NCBI GenBank assembly: GCA_029255685.2
Contig: CM055312.2
Location: forward strand, 78,622,369 to 78,686,368
Length of the DNA stretch: 64,000 bases
Source: Silene conica
Lineage: Eukaryota > Streptophyta > Magnoliopsida > Caryophyllales > Caryophyllaceae
Direction of reading: 5' to 3'
The notes beneath the pieces were generated by a model that saw only the letters and a program-made list of their open reading frames with translations, was not told the DNA's origin and did not search any database. Position 1 is the stretch's first letter. Every line of letters begins with the position of its first letter. The position numbers and the translations under genes were made by a program. This document shows positions 32,287-42,822 of this stretch, piece after piece.

Positions 32287-35200
32287 ATGTCGACTTTGAG
32301 CGTTCCTCCCGTTGCTCTCTCTCCTCGCGACGACGCCGTTCAACTCTACAAAGCCTTCAAAGGTCTTTTCTCCTTTTTAATTTTTTTTTGTATTTGTATT
32401 TGCTCAAATTCAAATGTTTGATTTATTTAATTGTTGTTTTAGTCATTGTTGAGAGGTTTATTATGCTATTCAAGCGTTCCGATTATCTCATTGTTAATTT
32501 TGCGACGATTGCCGTGATTATTTCTGTTGATCGTCGATTAAATCTTTGTTGAGTGCATTGACATTGACGGAAGGATAATAACAAGTTACAATTGTGTCCT
32601 GCGGAAGATGTTACGGCCTAGTAATTAAGACATGCAGATATAATGAACAATAGGTTGCAGGTTTAAACTCGCGATATTCTATTGCTTTTCTGACTCTCAT
32701 TTGACACATAAAAGAGTCACAATGGTAGAATTGTGTTATCTTGTCATATGCAGTGTGCTTGAACGCGTTTATTAGTAGTTATATCGAGTATAGCACGTAA
32801 TCATACACCTAGCCAACGAGAAATAGAAATCCTGGTCGTTTTTGCATCACTTTGTTATTTACAAGTTACAACAATTTTCTTATAGGCGGAATTGTACAAT
32901 CCTGGTACACCTCCTGTACTTGAAACATTCTCATGTTTCAACATATTAGCTTTATTTGTAGATTATGAGCTTATTATTATGGCCGAAATCAGCATGGTCA
33001 AATTAGTCTACATGAATGTATGTGAACTAGAGTGGTGCAAATTGCAATACTCCGATGTCTACAAGTACCATATGACTTTCTTGTAGGTGAATAGATTAGT
33101 GATTAGTGAGATTTTCATTTGAAAATGGGTTTTATTCTCATATCTAACATACGTTTGGTACCAGGGTTTGGATGTGACACTACAGCTGTGATCAGTATTA
33201 TCGCTCATCGTGATGCTACACAGCGCGGTATTATTCAGCAGGAATTTAGAGCTTTGTACCATGAAGATATGCTCAAACGTTTAACAAAGGAACTCAGTGG
33301 GAAACTGGAGGTATGACATTGATGCACATTTTTCTTTTCTTCAGGTTTCCAACGTGAAAAGTGAATAGAGCTACTACATGTGGAAAAAGATGGAATAGAG
33401 CAAACGGACTCACTCAAATGTTTAATTGTGATGTACCGGTTTATCGCAACATAGTTTCCATTTTTGGTCACGCGAACACTGCCTTTTTGTGTTGTTTGCG
33501 TAAGACTGTGTAGGCTGTAGGCATGTACGTCCAAGTGTCTAACCCCCTACAATTTTTATTTTCATTTTTTAGGTTCCTTAAGTCTTCGAGGTCATGTTGT
33601 AGTTGACAAAGAATGAAATTTCATTTCTCCTTTCCCCAAACCCTTATAAAGGTGTCCACTGTCCACTCTTGTTAATGACAATTGTGAAGCATGATTATTA
33701 ATCAGCTGCATATTTTATTTGTCAAGGATGCAGTTTTGCTCTGGATGCAAGATCCAGCATCTCGTGATGCTGTTGTTATGAGGCAGGCACTTAGTGAAAA
33801 TAATATCGATCTCAGAGCTGCCACTGAAGTAATATGCTCCCGTACCCCTTCTCAGATACAGATCTTCAAGCAGATTTATCTGCAGAGGTTTGGAACCTAC
33901 CTGGAGCATGATTTGGAACGACATGCCTCTGGAGATCATAAGAAGGTGCTGTCTTAATGTTTACAATTCACCATATCTAAGACAAGAATAATTGTATAAC
34001 TGCAATAATTTATAACTATGTAGTACATACTTTGAGGTAAAATGATGAGTTATTTGTGAATGATATTGCTTTGTAGTACTAAGGATAATATTGTATGACG
34101 TGTCAACTGTGAACGGTATGTTATTGGGAAGCTTTTATAACTTAAAACCCCCTAAGTAGGGTGTAATGAAATTGTAAATAGGCAAAGGGGGCTAGCATAA
34201 TTTCCAATGGAGCCAAAGATAAACTGTTATCTGGCTTTAGAGTAAGATGGAATGAAGCAAATTAACTCGGTAAATTGTATATACTTCTTATATTGGAAAG
34301 TAGCAGTCGATCATTGCCATCCTTCTACCGTGTTTCTGAGTCTCCGACCCTAGCAAAATGACTACGTAGGAATTCTGAGTTTGTAACAAAAATTGGAATT
34401 GTGGACCAAATGCTCTTGTAGACTTATACTACGTTGAATGGGTTGAATGATAATTCTTTGTTGTATATTCCGCTGAAAGATAAAGCATATGTATGTGCAA
34501 AACTAGGAAACTAACTTAGGGATCTGTATTAGTAGCTAATAGATAGTTGCTGAATGTTGATTGACAGCTGTTGTTTTTTTAGTGTTGACTTGTATCATCA
34601 CTTATCCTCATCCGTAATTACATAACTGATTGTGTACTGCTGTGATATAAGATGTTTATACTCTTTTGCAGCTTTTGCTATCATATGTGAGCATACAACG
34701 CTATGAAGGTTTCGAAGTTGATCCAATGATTGTTCAACACGATGCAAATGAACTCTACAGAGCTGGGGAGAAAAGGTTGGGAACTGATGAGAACACTTTC
34801 ATAAGGATTTTCAGTGAGAGAAGCAGGGCACACTTGGCAGCTGTTGATTTAGCTTACAAGAACATGCATGGAAATTCTCTTGAAAAGGTATTCACATGTT
34901 TTACAAAGCTCGTTCATCCTTCAACTCTGATACATCCGATATATGATAAATTGTTATTTACGCAGGCTATAAAAAAGGAAACCTCGGGGTTGTTCGAGTA
35001 TGGTCTTTTGTCAATCGTAAGATGTGCAGAAAGTCCTGCCAAATACTTTGCCAAGGTAATTCATATCTACTTGACTGTTTGATCTCTGCTTTTGCAAGTT
35101 CAGCTGAAATCCGCTTACTTCTTTTTTTGGAAGCTTTAATTCTTAAAGCATTCATTCATTAAGCAGCTAGTGTTCCTTTTGACGGTCTTATCCGTCACAA

Positions 35201-36781
35201 AGTTATGACGGGTCAAATACTACCCACATGGGTAGATAAGACAAAACAAAATGTTACTCCCTAGACACTTTTGTCTTATTTTCCCATGTGGATAGTATTG
35301 GACCCGTCGCAAATGAGAATTTGTGTTATTAGGAGGATTACAATGCTTTATATTAATGAATTATGTAGTGAATTTCTTCCTATATTGCAGCTAATTTAAT
35401 CTTCTCAGTACTTTCTATCTGTAATCCTTGCACATATATTTCCAAATATACATTGCCCAGTATTTTTCAAAATCTGATACTACTGTTTGACATCAACTTC
35501 ACAGTGAAGGTTAGAGGTACAGTATTATGGTATTATCAATTATTGTATGCAACTCTGTATCTTATTCTTTTTATTGTGATGTGGGCACATGGTTGTTTAT
35601 TCTGCTTTGATGTAATGATATTTTACTCTTCTTGATAGCTGATAGACACTTCAGACCATTTAAATCAACAGTTAGTCTTGCTTGTGACGGGTCGGGTGGA
35701 GAAACGGATAATGACACTAACAAAACGAATAGGGGGACAAGGTGGGGTACCCCATGTGCTTTCCTCTTTCCTCTAAATGGCCATTTTGTGAGACAAAATG
35801 GTATCCGTCTTCTCCTTATGACGGATACCCTCCGTCTACAATGAGAATTTGTGTTAAATCAATGGCCATGCTGACAGTTTCGTGGACGACTTGGTGTCAA
35901 GTTCCCCAGAGACAAAATAAGTTTATATGTTCATTACAAAGTCTTAGGAAACACAACTTATGGTCTCCTTCAGTACACGAGACCCCCTATCTCGTCGCTG
36001 ACAGTTTGATAGCCTAGTGCCTTCTGGCATTATTTTGTCATTGGCATCTCATGATGCCTGTAAACTTCTCTTGTTAGTATGGCAAATTATTTGTGTAGGG
36101 TTGACGTTGATAGCCTGTGGCCACTATCTTTGGTGCACATTGGTAACACTCCGAAAACACATGTGAAAACCTGTAACATATTAGTAAACATCCTTTTTGT
36201 GTAGGATGACAGACTGACTTAAAATGCATACTCTCAATTCAAATTGCTCATGGAAGGAGTTGGATCTGAAATCCATTAGTTACTATTTCATTTTTACCAG
36301 TAGAGCCAACCCATATACCTGCTCCAATTTAATAGCTGACAATTACAAATGCATGCGAAATACATGAACTGTGTTTTTTTAAACTAATGTGCTTGGTCAT
36401 TAAAATTTCGTGATCTAGCAACAACAATCAGACGGCGTGGGCCTTGCTGCTAGTGCGATCTTTGTCAAAATTGTTCTTTTCTCTGAGTTCCTGTTACTTG
36501 AGTAATTCATGTATATTCCACCTTTTGATTGGATATTAGTAGAAGTTCACTGCTTCAGTTTTCATTGGTCATGACAGGTATTACGCAAAGCTATGAAGGG
36601 TTTGGGAACCGATGACACAACTCTTATCAGGGTAATCGTGACAAGGACAGAGATCGATATGCAGTACATAAAGGCAGAGTATGAAAAGAAGTACAAGAAG
36701 TCATTGGTAGATGCGGTTCACTCAGAAACATCAGGCAACTACCGAAAGTTCCTCATTGCTCTCTTGGGTCCCAATCATTGA
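32287..36781 (+). CDS. ANN5: Annexin, D5-like, complete six-exon gene
   Basis: Exons: 32287-32362, 33165-33310, 33727-33945, 34672-34887, 34966-35055 and 36578-36781. All introns are GT-AG and the phases fit, giving 316 aa, the normal plant annexin length. Annexins are soluble Ca-dependent phospholipid-binding proteins with four repeats. Here repeat 1 starts near residue 15 ([12 protein letters not shown]), repeat 2 near 86, repeat 3 near 170 ([11 protein letters not shown]) and repeat 4 near 245 ([14 protein letters not shown]). Only repeat 4 keeps an unmodified GxGTD loop; repeat 1 has GFGCD. His40 ([10 protein letters not shown]), conserved in many plant annexins, is present. There is no signal peptide. 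The N-terminal VPSPR-like start and GCDT loop favour annexin D5, the pollen-type subgroup, over D1 or D8; the subgroup call is from memory. Intron 1 holds a SINE-like fragment and intron 5 holds two MITEs. Confidence 0.95.
32605..32760 (+). mobile_element. tRNA-derived SINE-like fragment in annexin intron 1
   Basis: GGCCTAGTAATTAAG (A-box-like) is followed about 35 bases on by GGTTGCAGGTTTAAACTC (B-box-like, degenerate). Wording and spacing are typical of plant tRNA-SINE heads. The 3' end is uncertain. Confidence 0.45.
35172..35327 (-). mobile_element. MITE-like element, same family, in annexin intron 5
   Basis: The right end, GACCCGTCGCAAATGAGAATTTGTG, is the reverse complement of the CACAAATTCT..TTGCGACGG end. 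Internal CATGTGG and ACCCACATG pieces could pair. Confidence 0.65.
35673..35855 (-). mobile_element. MITE-like element, same family, in annexin intron 5
   Basis: Starts AGTCTTGCTTGTGACGGG and ends ATGAGAATTTGTG, i.e. both family ends in reverse orientation. About 340 bases downstream of the previous copy in the same intron. Confidence 0.7.
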
Positions 36782-39433
36782 GCTTGTTACGCCACTCCAT
36801 ATATAGGAGTAGTGTATCAATCTGCATATGTGCATACCTTGTGTGGTTAATTTAGCCTCTAGATTATTGTGTGCCGTACTGTCGTGTGATCATCGAGAGT
36901 TGTCCATGTTGGATTATGTGAATGAGCTTGCTCTTCCTTTTCTTTATGATTGCCATTCAGTTGGTTACCCTTGTTTATAGTAATGCTTCATCTTCTTCAA
37001 ACTTTGTTATATATGTATATAAACAGATCTAAACTATCAGATCATCTGAAACTATCTTTCGCTCAAATATTTTAAGATCAAACTCATGCTTGGAATCTTG
37101 AATCAATTTCATGTTGTTTGCACGTATTGTCTTACCGTGACAAGTGATCTCTCATGCTTTAGCTCACATTGTTCCTAGCGTGTTTGGTAGAGTTGTATGG
37201 GAGGATGGACTGCCATCTTCTGCCAGTGATCTCCGATTTTTAGTTCAACTTTCATTTTCCTCCGCATATATTGGTTTTTAGTTCTCATGTCCACACAAAT
37301 ACTTTTTTACCATCGATTGCTTGAATCATTTGTACTTAGAAATCTTAATAAACGGCCTCATAGGGTTCATATATATAGTCTAGCATACAAGGTTTTGAGA
37401 ATGTAATTTATTCTTTACAGCTAAAAAGAAGACTCCTTGAATCATTTGTACTCATCAACAACTACCATATTAAAAACTCAATAACTTATGAGGGAGTTGG
37501 AGTGTCTTATGGATTGATTTCTTACGATAGTTTAACTATTGTCGTTTACAAATTCTTTTTGTGAGACTATATTTTTTTGTTTAATTTCAACTCAATTTAG
37601 TTCAACTCATCTCACTCCAACTCTATTCATCTCCGTTCACTTCCTTAAAACTTACTCCTAAGGAAAGTTCTATTCCGCGTTCTATCATTCAAATCCACGC
37701 TAAACACGATACCAAACCGAATGATGTGAACCCTCCAAAGACCACAAACCAGTTAGAGATTGACACAATAAGAAAACAATCCAAAATAATATAAGAAGGC
37801 TACAAAGTAGGGCTTGATATTAATGGTTTTGATAGCTGATAGAACAATGATTGAGAAGGGTACATAGAATTCCGATGAATTTGGATATGATAGAAGGAAA
37901 TTGCACGAGTGGGTTGTTGCTGTTGTTTGTGGAATATACCCCACAAATCCAGCCATTCAACAGCCATAAACAACTCACGTGGTCAATGACCCCTTTCTTA
38001 TTTATGTCATGATGCATCCATTATATGTTAGATAGTTACTTTTCATAACTAAGAGGGTCCATAACTTAACTCATTAGCCTTCAGCCATAAGCAATAGTCA
38101 TCATAAAAAGTTGGAATAGGAGGTGATCTAAAGAGCAATGTACTACCATGAGTACCAATCTACCATACTCATTACTGATTCATTTCATAGTTTTTCTTGA
38201 AAGGGGTAATACAAAAATTATTTAGCGGATTTGAGGTTAGGGGTGAAAATATTAGCACTTCGATGTCGAAATAGAATCATATATCGTATTTTAGAATAGA
38301 ATGTGGGAGCAATTTGTCATTAGGAATTGTGGTACTTAGAATCCTTAATTCGGCCCTCCTTTTTTGAGTTGGATGGAGTTGAACTAAATTAAATTAAGCT
38401 AAACAAACTAAAATGACCGTAAGTTAGATAGCGGGTGAATGTTGGATGAGAGTAACAGGGCCTTATTGGCAGGTAGTGGCTCTTTGTCATTACCATTTTC
38501 ACTCATAGTGATAACTCTACCTCAAAACCAATCCCTAAATTGTCCTAACATCATGTTCCTTTAGGGCAAAAATCGCCACTAGAGAGCGGCATTTCGTTTA
38601 TCAAATTTGCCACCCCTAGTGGCACTTTATTCGCGCTTCTAAATTCTCACACAAAAACTCGAATAGGTGTAAACAACATAGCACAAAAATGCTTTCATTT
38701 TCTACACAAGTTGCTAAATAATATTTTTTCTAACAAATGTTGTAGTAAAATTTACAAATTCTAACTTAAACTCCCACTTATGCTTTTTTGATACGGGTTA
38801 ATCTCACTTGTACTCTTAGTGTTAAAAAAGCGCACTTTTACCCTCCAATTTACTAGTTATTCTCATTTATATCCGTTAAGTATAAGCTAATCTCATTTTC
38901 ACCTCAACTTTTAAGGAAATTTCACGCTCCAACATCCTAGTTACATAGGCACCATGACCATTAGACGAAGCACCAACAATTAAAACGTTATGTGAATTTT
39001 CACATGTTATTATGAAGTAGGAAAGAAGCGTTAATTACCGTTAAGCAAGTTCTTAAAAGCTACGTAAAGAGAAGAATATCTAATTGAAATATTTGTTTTC
39101 TTTTCAACAGAATCGTTTTTTCCTCCAAATACATTTTATATATATAACTTCACCTGATGCTCAACATTCATCTTTTACCTTTTTCATTTTATCCTCGACA
39201 TTCATCATATACTAAGATATACTGTAAGTAAGAATAGCTATAAAGTTAAAAGATATAAGTCGAAATGAGATTAGCGTATATCAAAGAAGTACCAAAAAAA
39301 GTACAAGTTGGAAATTTATCTTTAACATTTATTTGTCACTCTCATAGTCTCATCCCTAGCCCATGACAACAGAACCATGAAATTTGACTGATAATAAAAT
39401 TAAAAAGGACCCACATATAAATGATATGTAATT
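36782..39433. other. Annexin 3' region and intergenic DNA
   Basis: The annexin 3'UTR lies here but no exact polyadenylation site is assigned. Sequence at 37578-37625 and 38365-38405 is inversely similar (AATTTAGTTCAACTC), possibly ends of an old element. No gene recognised. Confidence 0.4.
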
Positions 39434-39605
39434 ACACAAATTTTCATTGGAGACGGACATTATCCGTCACAAGCTGAAGACGGATAATGCCCCTCCCATA
39501 TTATATAAGTGACACAATCCATGAAATGATTCATTTTACCCCACTTACTCTTTTTGTGAGAGAAACGTATCCGTTTTCACCTTATGACGAATAAACAAGA
39601 CTCTT
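39434..39605 (+). mobile_element. MITE-like element, same family
   Basis: CACAAATTTTCATTGGAGACGG start, TATCCGTCACAAGC, and AACAAGACTCTT end. The right end is included in the 76-bp duplication that follows. Confidence 0.65.
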
Positions 39606-39718
39606 AGATGTAATTATGTATGTAATTAATGTACTCGTAAATGTATCCGTTTTCAGCATATGACGAATAAACAAGACTCTTTGATGTAATTATGTATGTA
39701 ATTAATGTACTCGTATTA
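39567..39718. repeat. Tandem duplication of 76 bp
   Basis: Copies start GTATCCGTTTTCA at 39567 and 39643 and share ATGACGAATAAACAAGACTC and TGTAATTATGTATGTAATTA. Few differences. Confidence 0.9.
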
Positions 39719-39966
39719 GTATTAGATAGAAGCGGAGATGGAAGAATAATGGATTATCCTTCTATGCTTGTGAAAGGGTAATTTACTCTTGTTTCAATTT
39801 TGGTATTCTATCTATAGATGTCGACTCAATATGTTTGTTGCAACATCTTTTCAAAGATAATAGATATCTTCTTTGTAATCGTACAGAACTATCTCTCACG
39901 AGATCACAAACTTGTAGATGGTTAAATGTAGTGTTGGGATGAAGCCTTAAAAAGGGTATTATTAAA

Positions 39967-40164
39967 CATAAATTATCATTAAAGACGAGCAACAATATCC
40001 GTCATAAGCTGAAAACTGATTGTGCAACTCATACAATATGTAAGTGACACTATTCACGGGGTTCTCCATTTTCCTTCACTTGCCTTCCATCTTATTTTAT
40101 TATGAAATGGACATTAACCGTTTTAGCTTTTGACGGATAATATTCGTCACAAACAAGACGCTTT
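39967..40164 (+). mobile_element. MITE-like element, same family, diverged
   Basis: CATAAATTATCATTAAAGACG start, ATATCCGTCATAAGC and GACGGATAATATTCGTCAC inside, ACAAGACGCTTT end. Confidence 0.55.
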
Positions 40165-40654
40165 GTTAAAAAAGGATCATAGCTATCATTCTAGATTTCT
40201 AGTCTCATCCATGGTATACGAATGAGTCTAAAATTAACTAATGTATATATTCACTCCATTCTCATTGTAAGCATTGATATTCTAGTAATATTTGTGTGCG
40301 GGATGTCTTTATCTGGCAGTCTGGCTGGTAATTAGTAACCTAATATACCTGAATAAGTGATGAATCTCTAATAATTTAAGATGGTAACACGATAGAAAGC
40401 CACTAATCTGTATTCTGTAATTTAATTAACACTCAGAGAGATGCGAGCCAATGAGGCATGCATGCATAGAGGACTAGGCTCATCAATTCGTTATTTTGGC
40501 GTAAGAAGTGTTCTGCTATCTAACACGATTGCCAAGGTCATCAAATATTTTGTTTTCTTTATTATTATTTCATATACAATCCAACTGCAAAACAGTAGGA
40601 GCACGAGCACCTAGTGTTTTCATAGCAAACTTCATAGGTCAACCCCTCAGCTAT

Positions 40655-40841
40655 CACAAATTCTTATTTGTAACGACACTATCCGTCGCAAGCTTATGAC
40701 GGATACCGTTTTCTCTCACAAAATACCCACTTTTTCTCTCTCTCTCCAACACTATTCTTGTGGTCCCCTTTCTCCACTACTTATTTTGTATCCATTTTAT
40801 CTCACAAAATATCCGTTGGTAACCCGTCGCAAGCAAGACTT
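40655..40841 (+). mobile_element. MITE-like element, same family, close to copy at 28849
   Basis: Shares long stretches with 28849-29040, including TGTGGTCCCCTTTCTCCACT and AAATACCCACTTTTTCTC. Ends CCCGTCGCAAGCAAGACTT. Confidence 0.75.
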
Positions 40842-41389
40842 ACTACTCAGGTATTTGCAATTGACATGTATAATTGGCTAATTAAAGATGGGGTAATAGT
40901 GTAATAAAATTAGTGTAACACTTGCATAAAGGCAGGGGAATAGGGTCCGATACAGAAAATGCTATTTACATATGGTGTATTGGTGTGTACTTCATTCAAA
41001 GATTGGGAAAATTACTCGATTATAGAAACGTGATACTTTTAAGGTTTGAAAAATTCAATATTAATGGACAAAATAATTTTATTTTTAGCGGCATTTTAAG
41101 AAATTATAAGGGAAGTTTGTTTTGTGTATATGTATGAATTTTGAATCATAAACTATATCAAGGTGAATAGGGGCGTCATAAAATAAATAAATGTCCAATG
41201 TGAAATAAGAAAATGAGGCTCCAACTATGAATACACAAGTATATTACTTTGAGGTTTGCATTGAATTTCATCAATAAAATTTTTAAATTCGATGACCAAA
41301 ATACTTTATTTAATTAAGGTGGATGGGATTTGAAACTAATTCTTCGTACTTTTTTTTTTTAAAGGTAAGGAAACTATTCTTCATACTTA
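40842..41389. other. AT-rich intergenic stretch
   Basis: No gene, RNA or repeat structure that I can support. Confidence 0.4.
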
Positions 41390-41405
41390 GGCCCTGTTCT
41401 TTCTG

Positions 41406-41640
41406 GCTTTTTAGAGCTGAACTGAACTGGGCTGAACTGAATGGGGCTGAGCTGAACTGAACTGAACTAAACTAAGCTGAGCTGAACTGAACTGAACTAA
41501 ACTAAGCTGAGCTGAACTGAACTAAACTGAGCTGAGCTGAGCTGAACTGAACTGAACTGAGCTGAGCTGAACTAAATCGAGCTGAGCTGAGCTGAGCTGA
41601 ACTGAATTTAATCGACCTGAACTAAATTGAGCTGAATGAA
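41406..41640. repeat. Left CTGAA/CTGAG pentamer array of the Harbinger element
   Basis: Dozens of tandem GCTGA/ACTGA five-base units with scattered substitutions, starting about 16 bases from the element end. Confidence 0.92.
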
Positions 41641-42004
41641 GATGAAATTAATAGAAATAACTTAAGTTTAATTATAGTATACTAACTAATAATAATAATA
41701 TAAAAAAATGTTTGATTAATACAAATTTGCGATTTTTTAGAAAACTATTATATTAAAAAAATATTAATTTTTAAGTATTTTTTTTTCTGTAGTAAACTCT
41801 AATGGACTTTGCTTTTTTCTTTTCTTGTGTTTTAAAATTAACAAAAACAACATTTGAATATTTTACGTGTAATTAACATTAATTACTTTTTTTATTATCT
41901 AAACATTTTACGTCTAAATGTGGTAAATGTGGCATGTATTTCATTTTTTTTATTATCTAAACATTAATTATTTTTATATATAAACATTTATAGATAAATA
42001 TTAT

Positions 42005-42480
42005 TTGGTGGATTCGGGATACCCGAATACACTTGGGTGTTTGTCTCCTATTAGCCATCCAAACGTGAGAAACCATGTGCCTGAATATAAGTATGCACCT
42101 CCTAGCGGAATATTTGAACATTTTAATTATCGACATTCAACTTTGAGGATGACGATTGAAATGGTGTTTGGTCAGCTGAAGAGAAGGTGGGAGGTGTTAA
42201 AAAAACATGCCACAAATGACAACGAAATATCAAATGTCAATTATCTTATCCGCTTTTACATTTCATAATTTCATTCGGATGCATAAACCTGGTATTCCAG
42301 TTATACAACATCAAAGTATTCAAAGAAGAACAGATTCAAACATGGATGATAAAGAACGGAAGAAATTCATGGACAAAGTTCGAAAAGAAATTGAAAAAAA
42401 ATGTGCGATATTGGTGTCCATAATGACCGCGAAGATGAAGCAAATGGAGATGATAACAATAATAATCATAATAAGAATTA
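42005..42480 (+). pseudogene. PIF/Harbinger transposase C-terminal remnant (DDE_4 type)
   Basis: 42005-42268 reads VDSGYPNTLGCLSPI, then PPSGIFEHFNYRHSTLRMTIEMVFGQLKRRW: the second catalytic Asp (DSGYP) and the Glu region (E in IEMVFG) of Harbinger DDE transposases. The frame then slips near 42210-42250 and the HNFIRMHKPG motif follows in another frame, with a further shift near 42400. The N-terminal part with the first Asp is absent. It is not functional. Confidence 0.85.
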
Positions 42481-42589
42481 TTAATTAATAATAATAAATA
42501 GAATAAAACAAATATAATAATAATAACAACAACAACAACAACAACAACAACAGTAATAATAATAATAATGTGGGATGCACTTAATAAAG

Positions 42590-42800
42590 TCGAGCTGAAC
42601 TGAACTGAAATGAATTAAATGAAGTTGAGCTGAGCTGAACTGAACTGAATGAAGCTGAGCTGAACTGAACTGAGCTGAACTGAGCTGAACTGAACTGAAC
42701 TAAACTGAATAGAGCTGAGATGAACTGAACTGAGCTGAACTGAGCTGAACTGAACTGAACTAAACTGAATAGAGCTGAGATGAACTGAAACGAGCTGAAA
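42590..42800. repeat. Right CTGAA/CTGAG pentamer array
   Basis: Same five-base units as the left array and in the same (direct) orientation. It includes two nearly identical adjacent blocks of about 66 bp (from about 42654 and 42720). Confidence 0.92.
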
Positions 42801-42822
42801 ATAAGCCAGAAAGAACAGGGCC

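Larger units (their letters stand above)
41390..42822 (+). mobile_element. PIF/Harbinger-type DNA transposon, internally deleted
   Basis: Terminal inverted repeats GGCCCTGTTCTTTCTGGCTT and AAGCCAGAAAGAACAGGGCC are perfect over 20 bases. TTA, the 3-bp target duplication typical of PIF/Harbinger, flanks both ends (41387-41389 and 42823-42825). A transposase remnant lies at 42005-42480. Pentamer arrays (CTGAA/CTGAG) occupy both subterminal zones. At 1433 bp it is too short to carry both Harbinger proteins, so it is non-autonomous. Confidence 0.92.

Noticed and set aside
35453-36017. ORFs in annexin intron 5
   Set aside because: They overlap a MITE and AT-rich intron; no domain and not bounded by usable splice sites.
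37578-38405. DNA transposon with AATTTAGTTCAACTC inverted ends
   Set aside because: The inverse similarity is real but has no sharp termini or target duplication.
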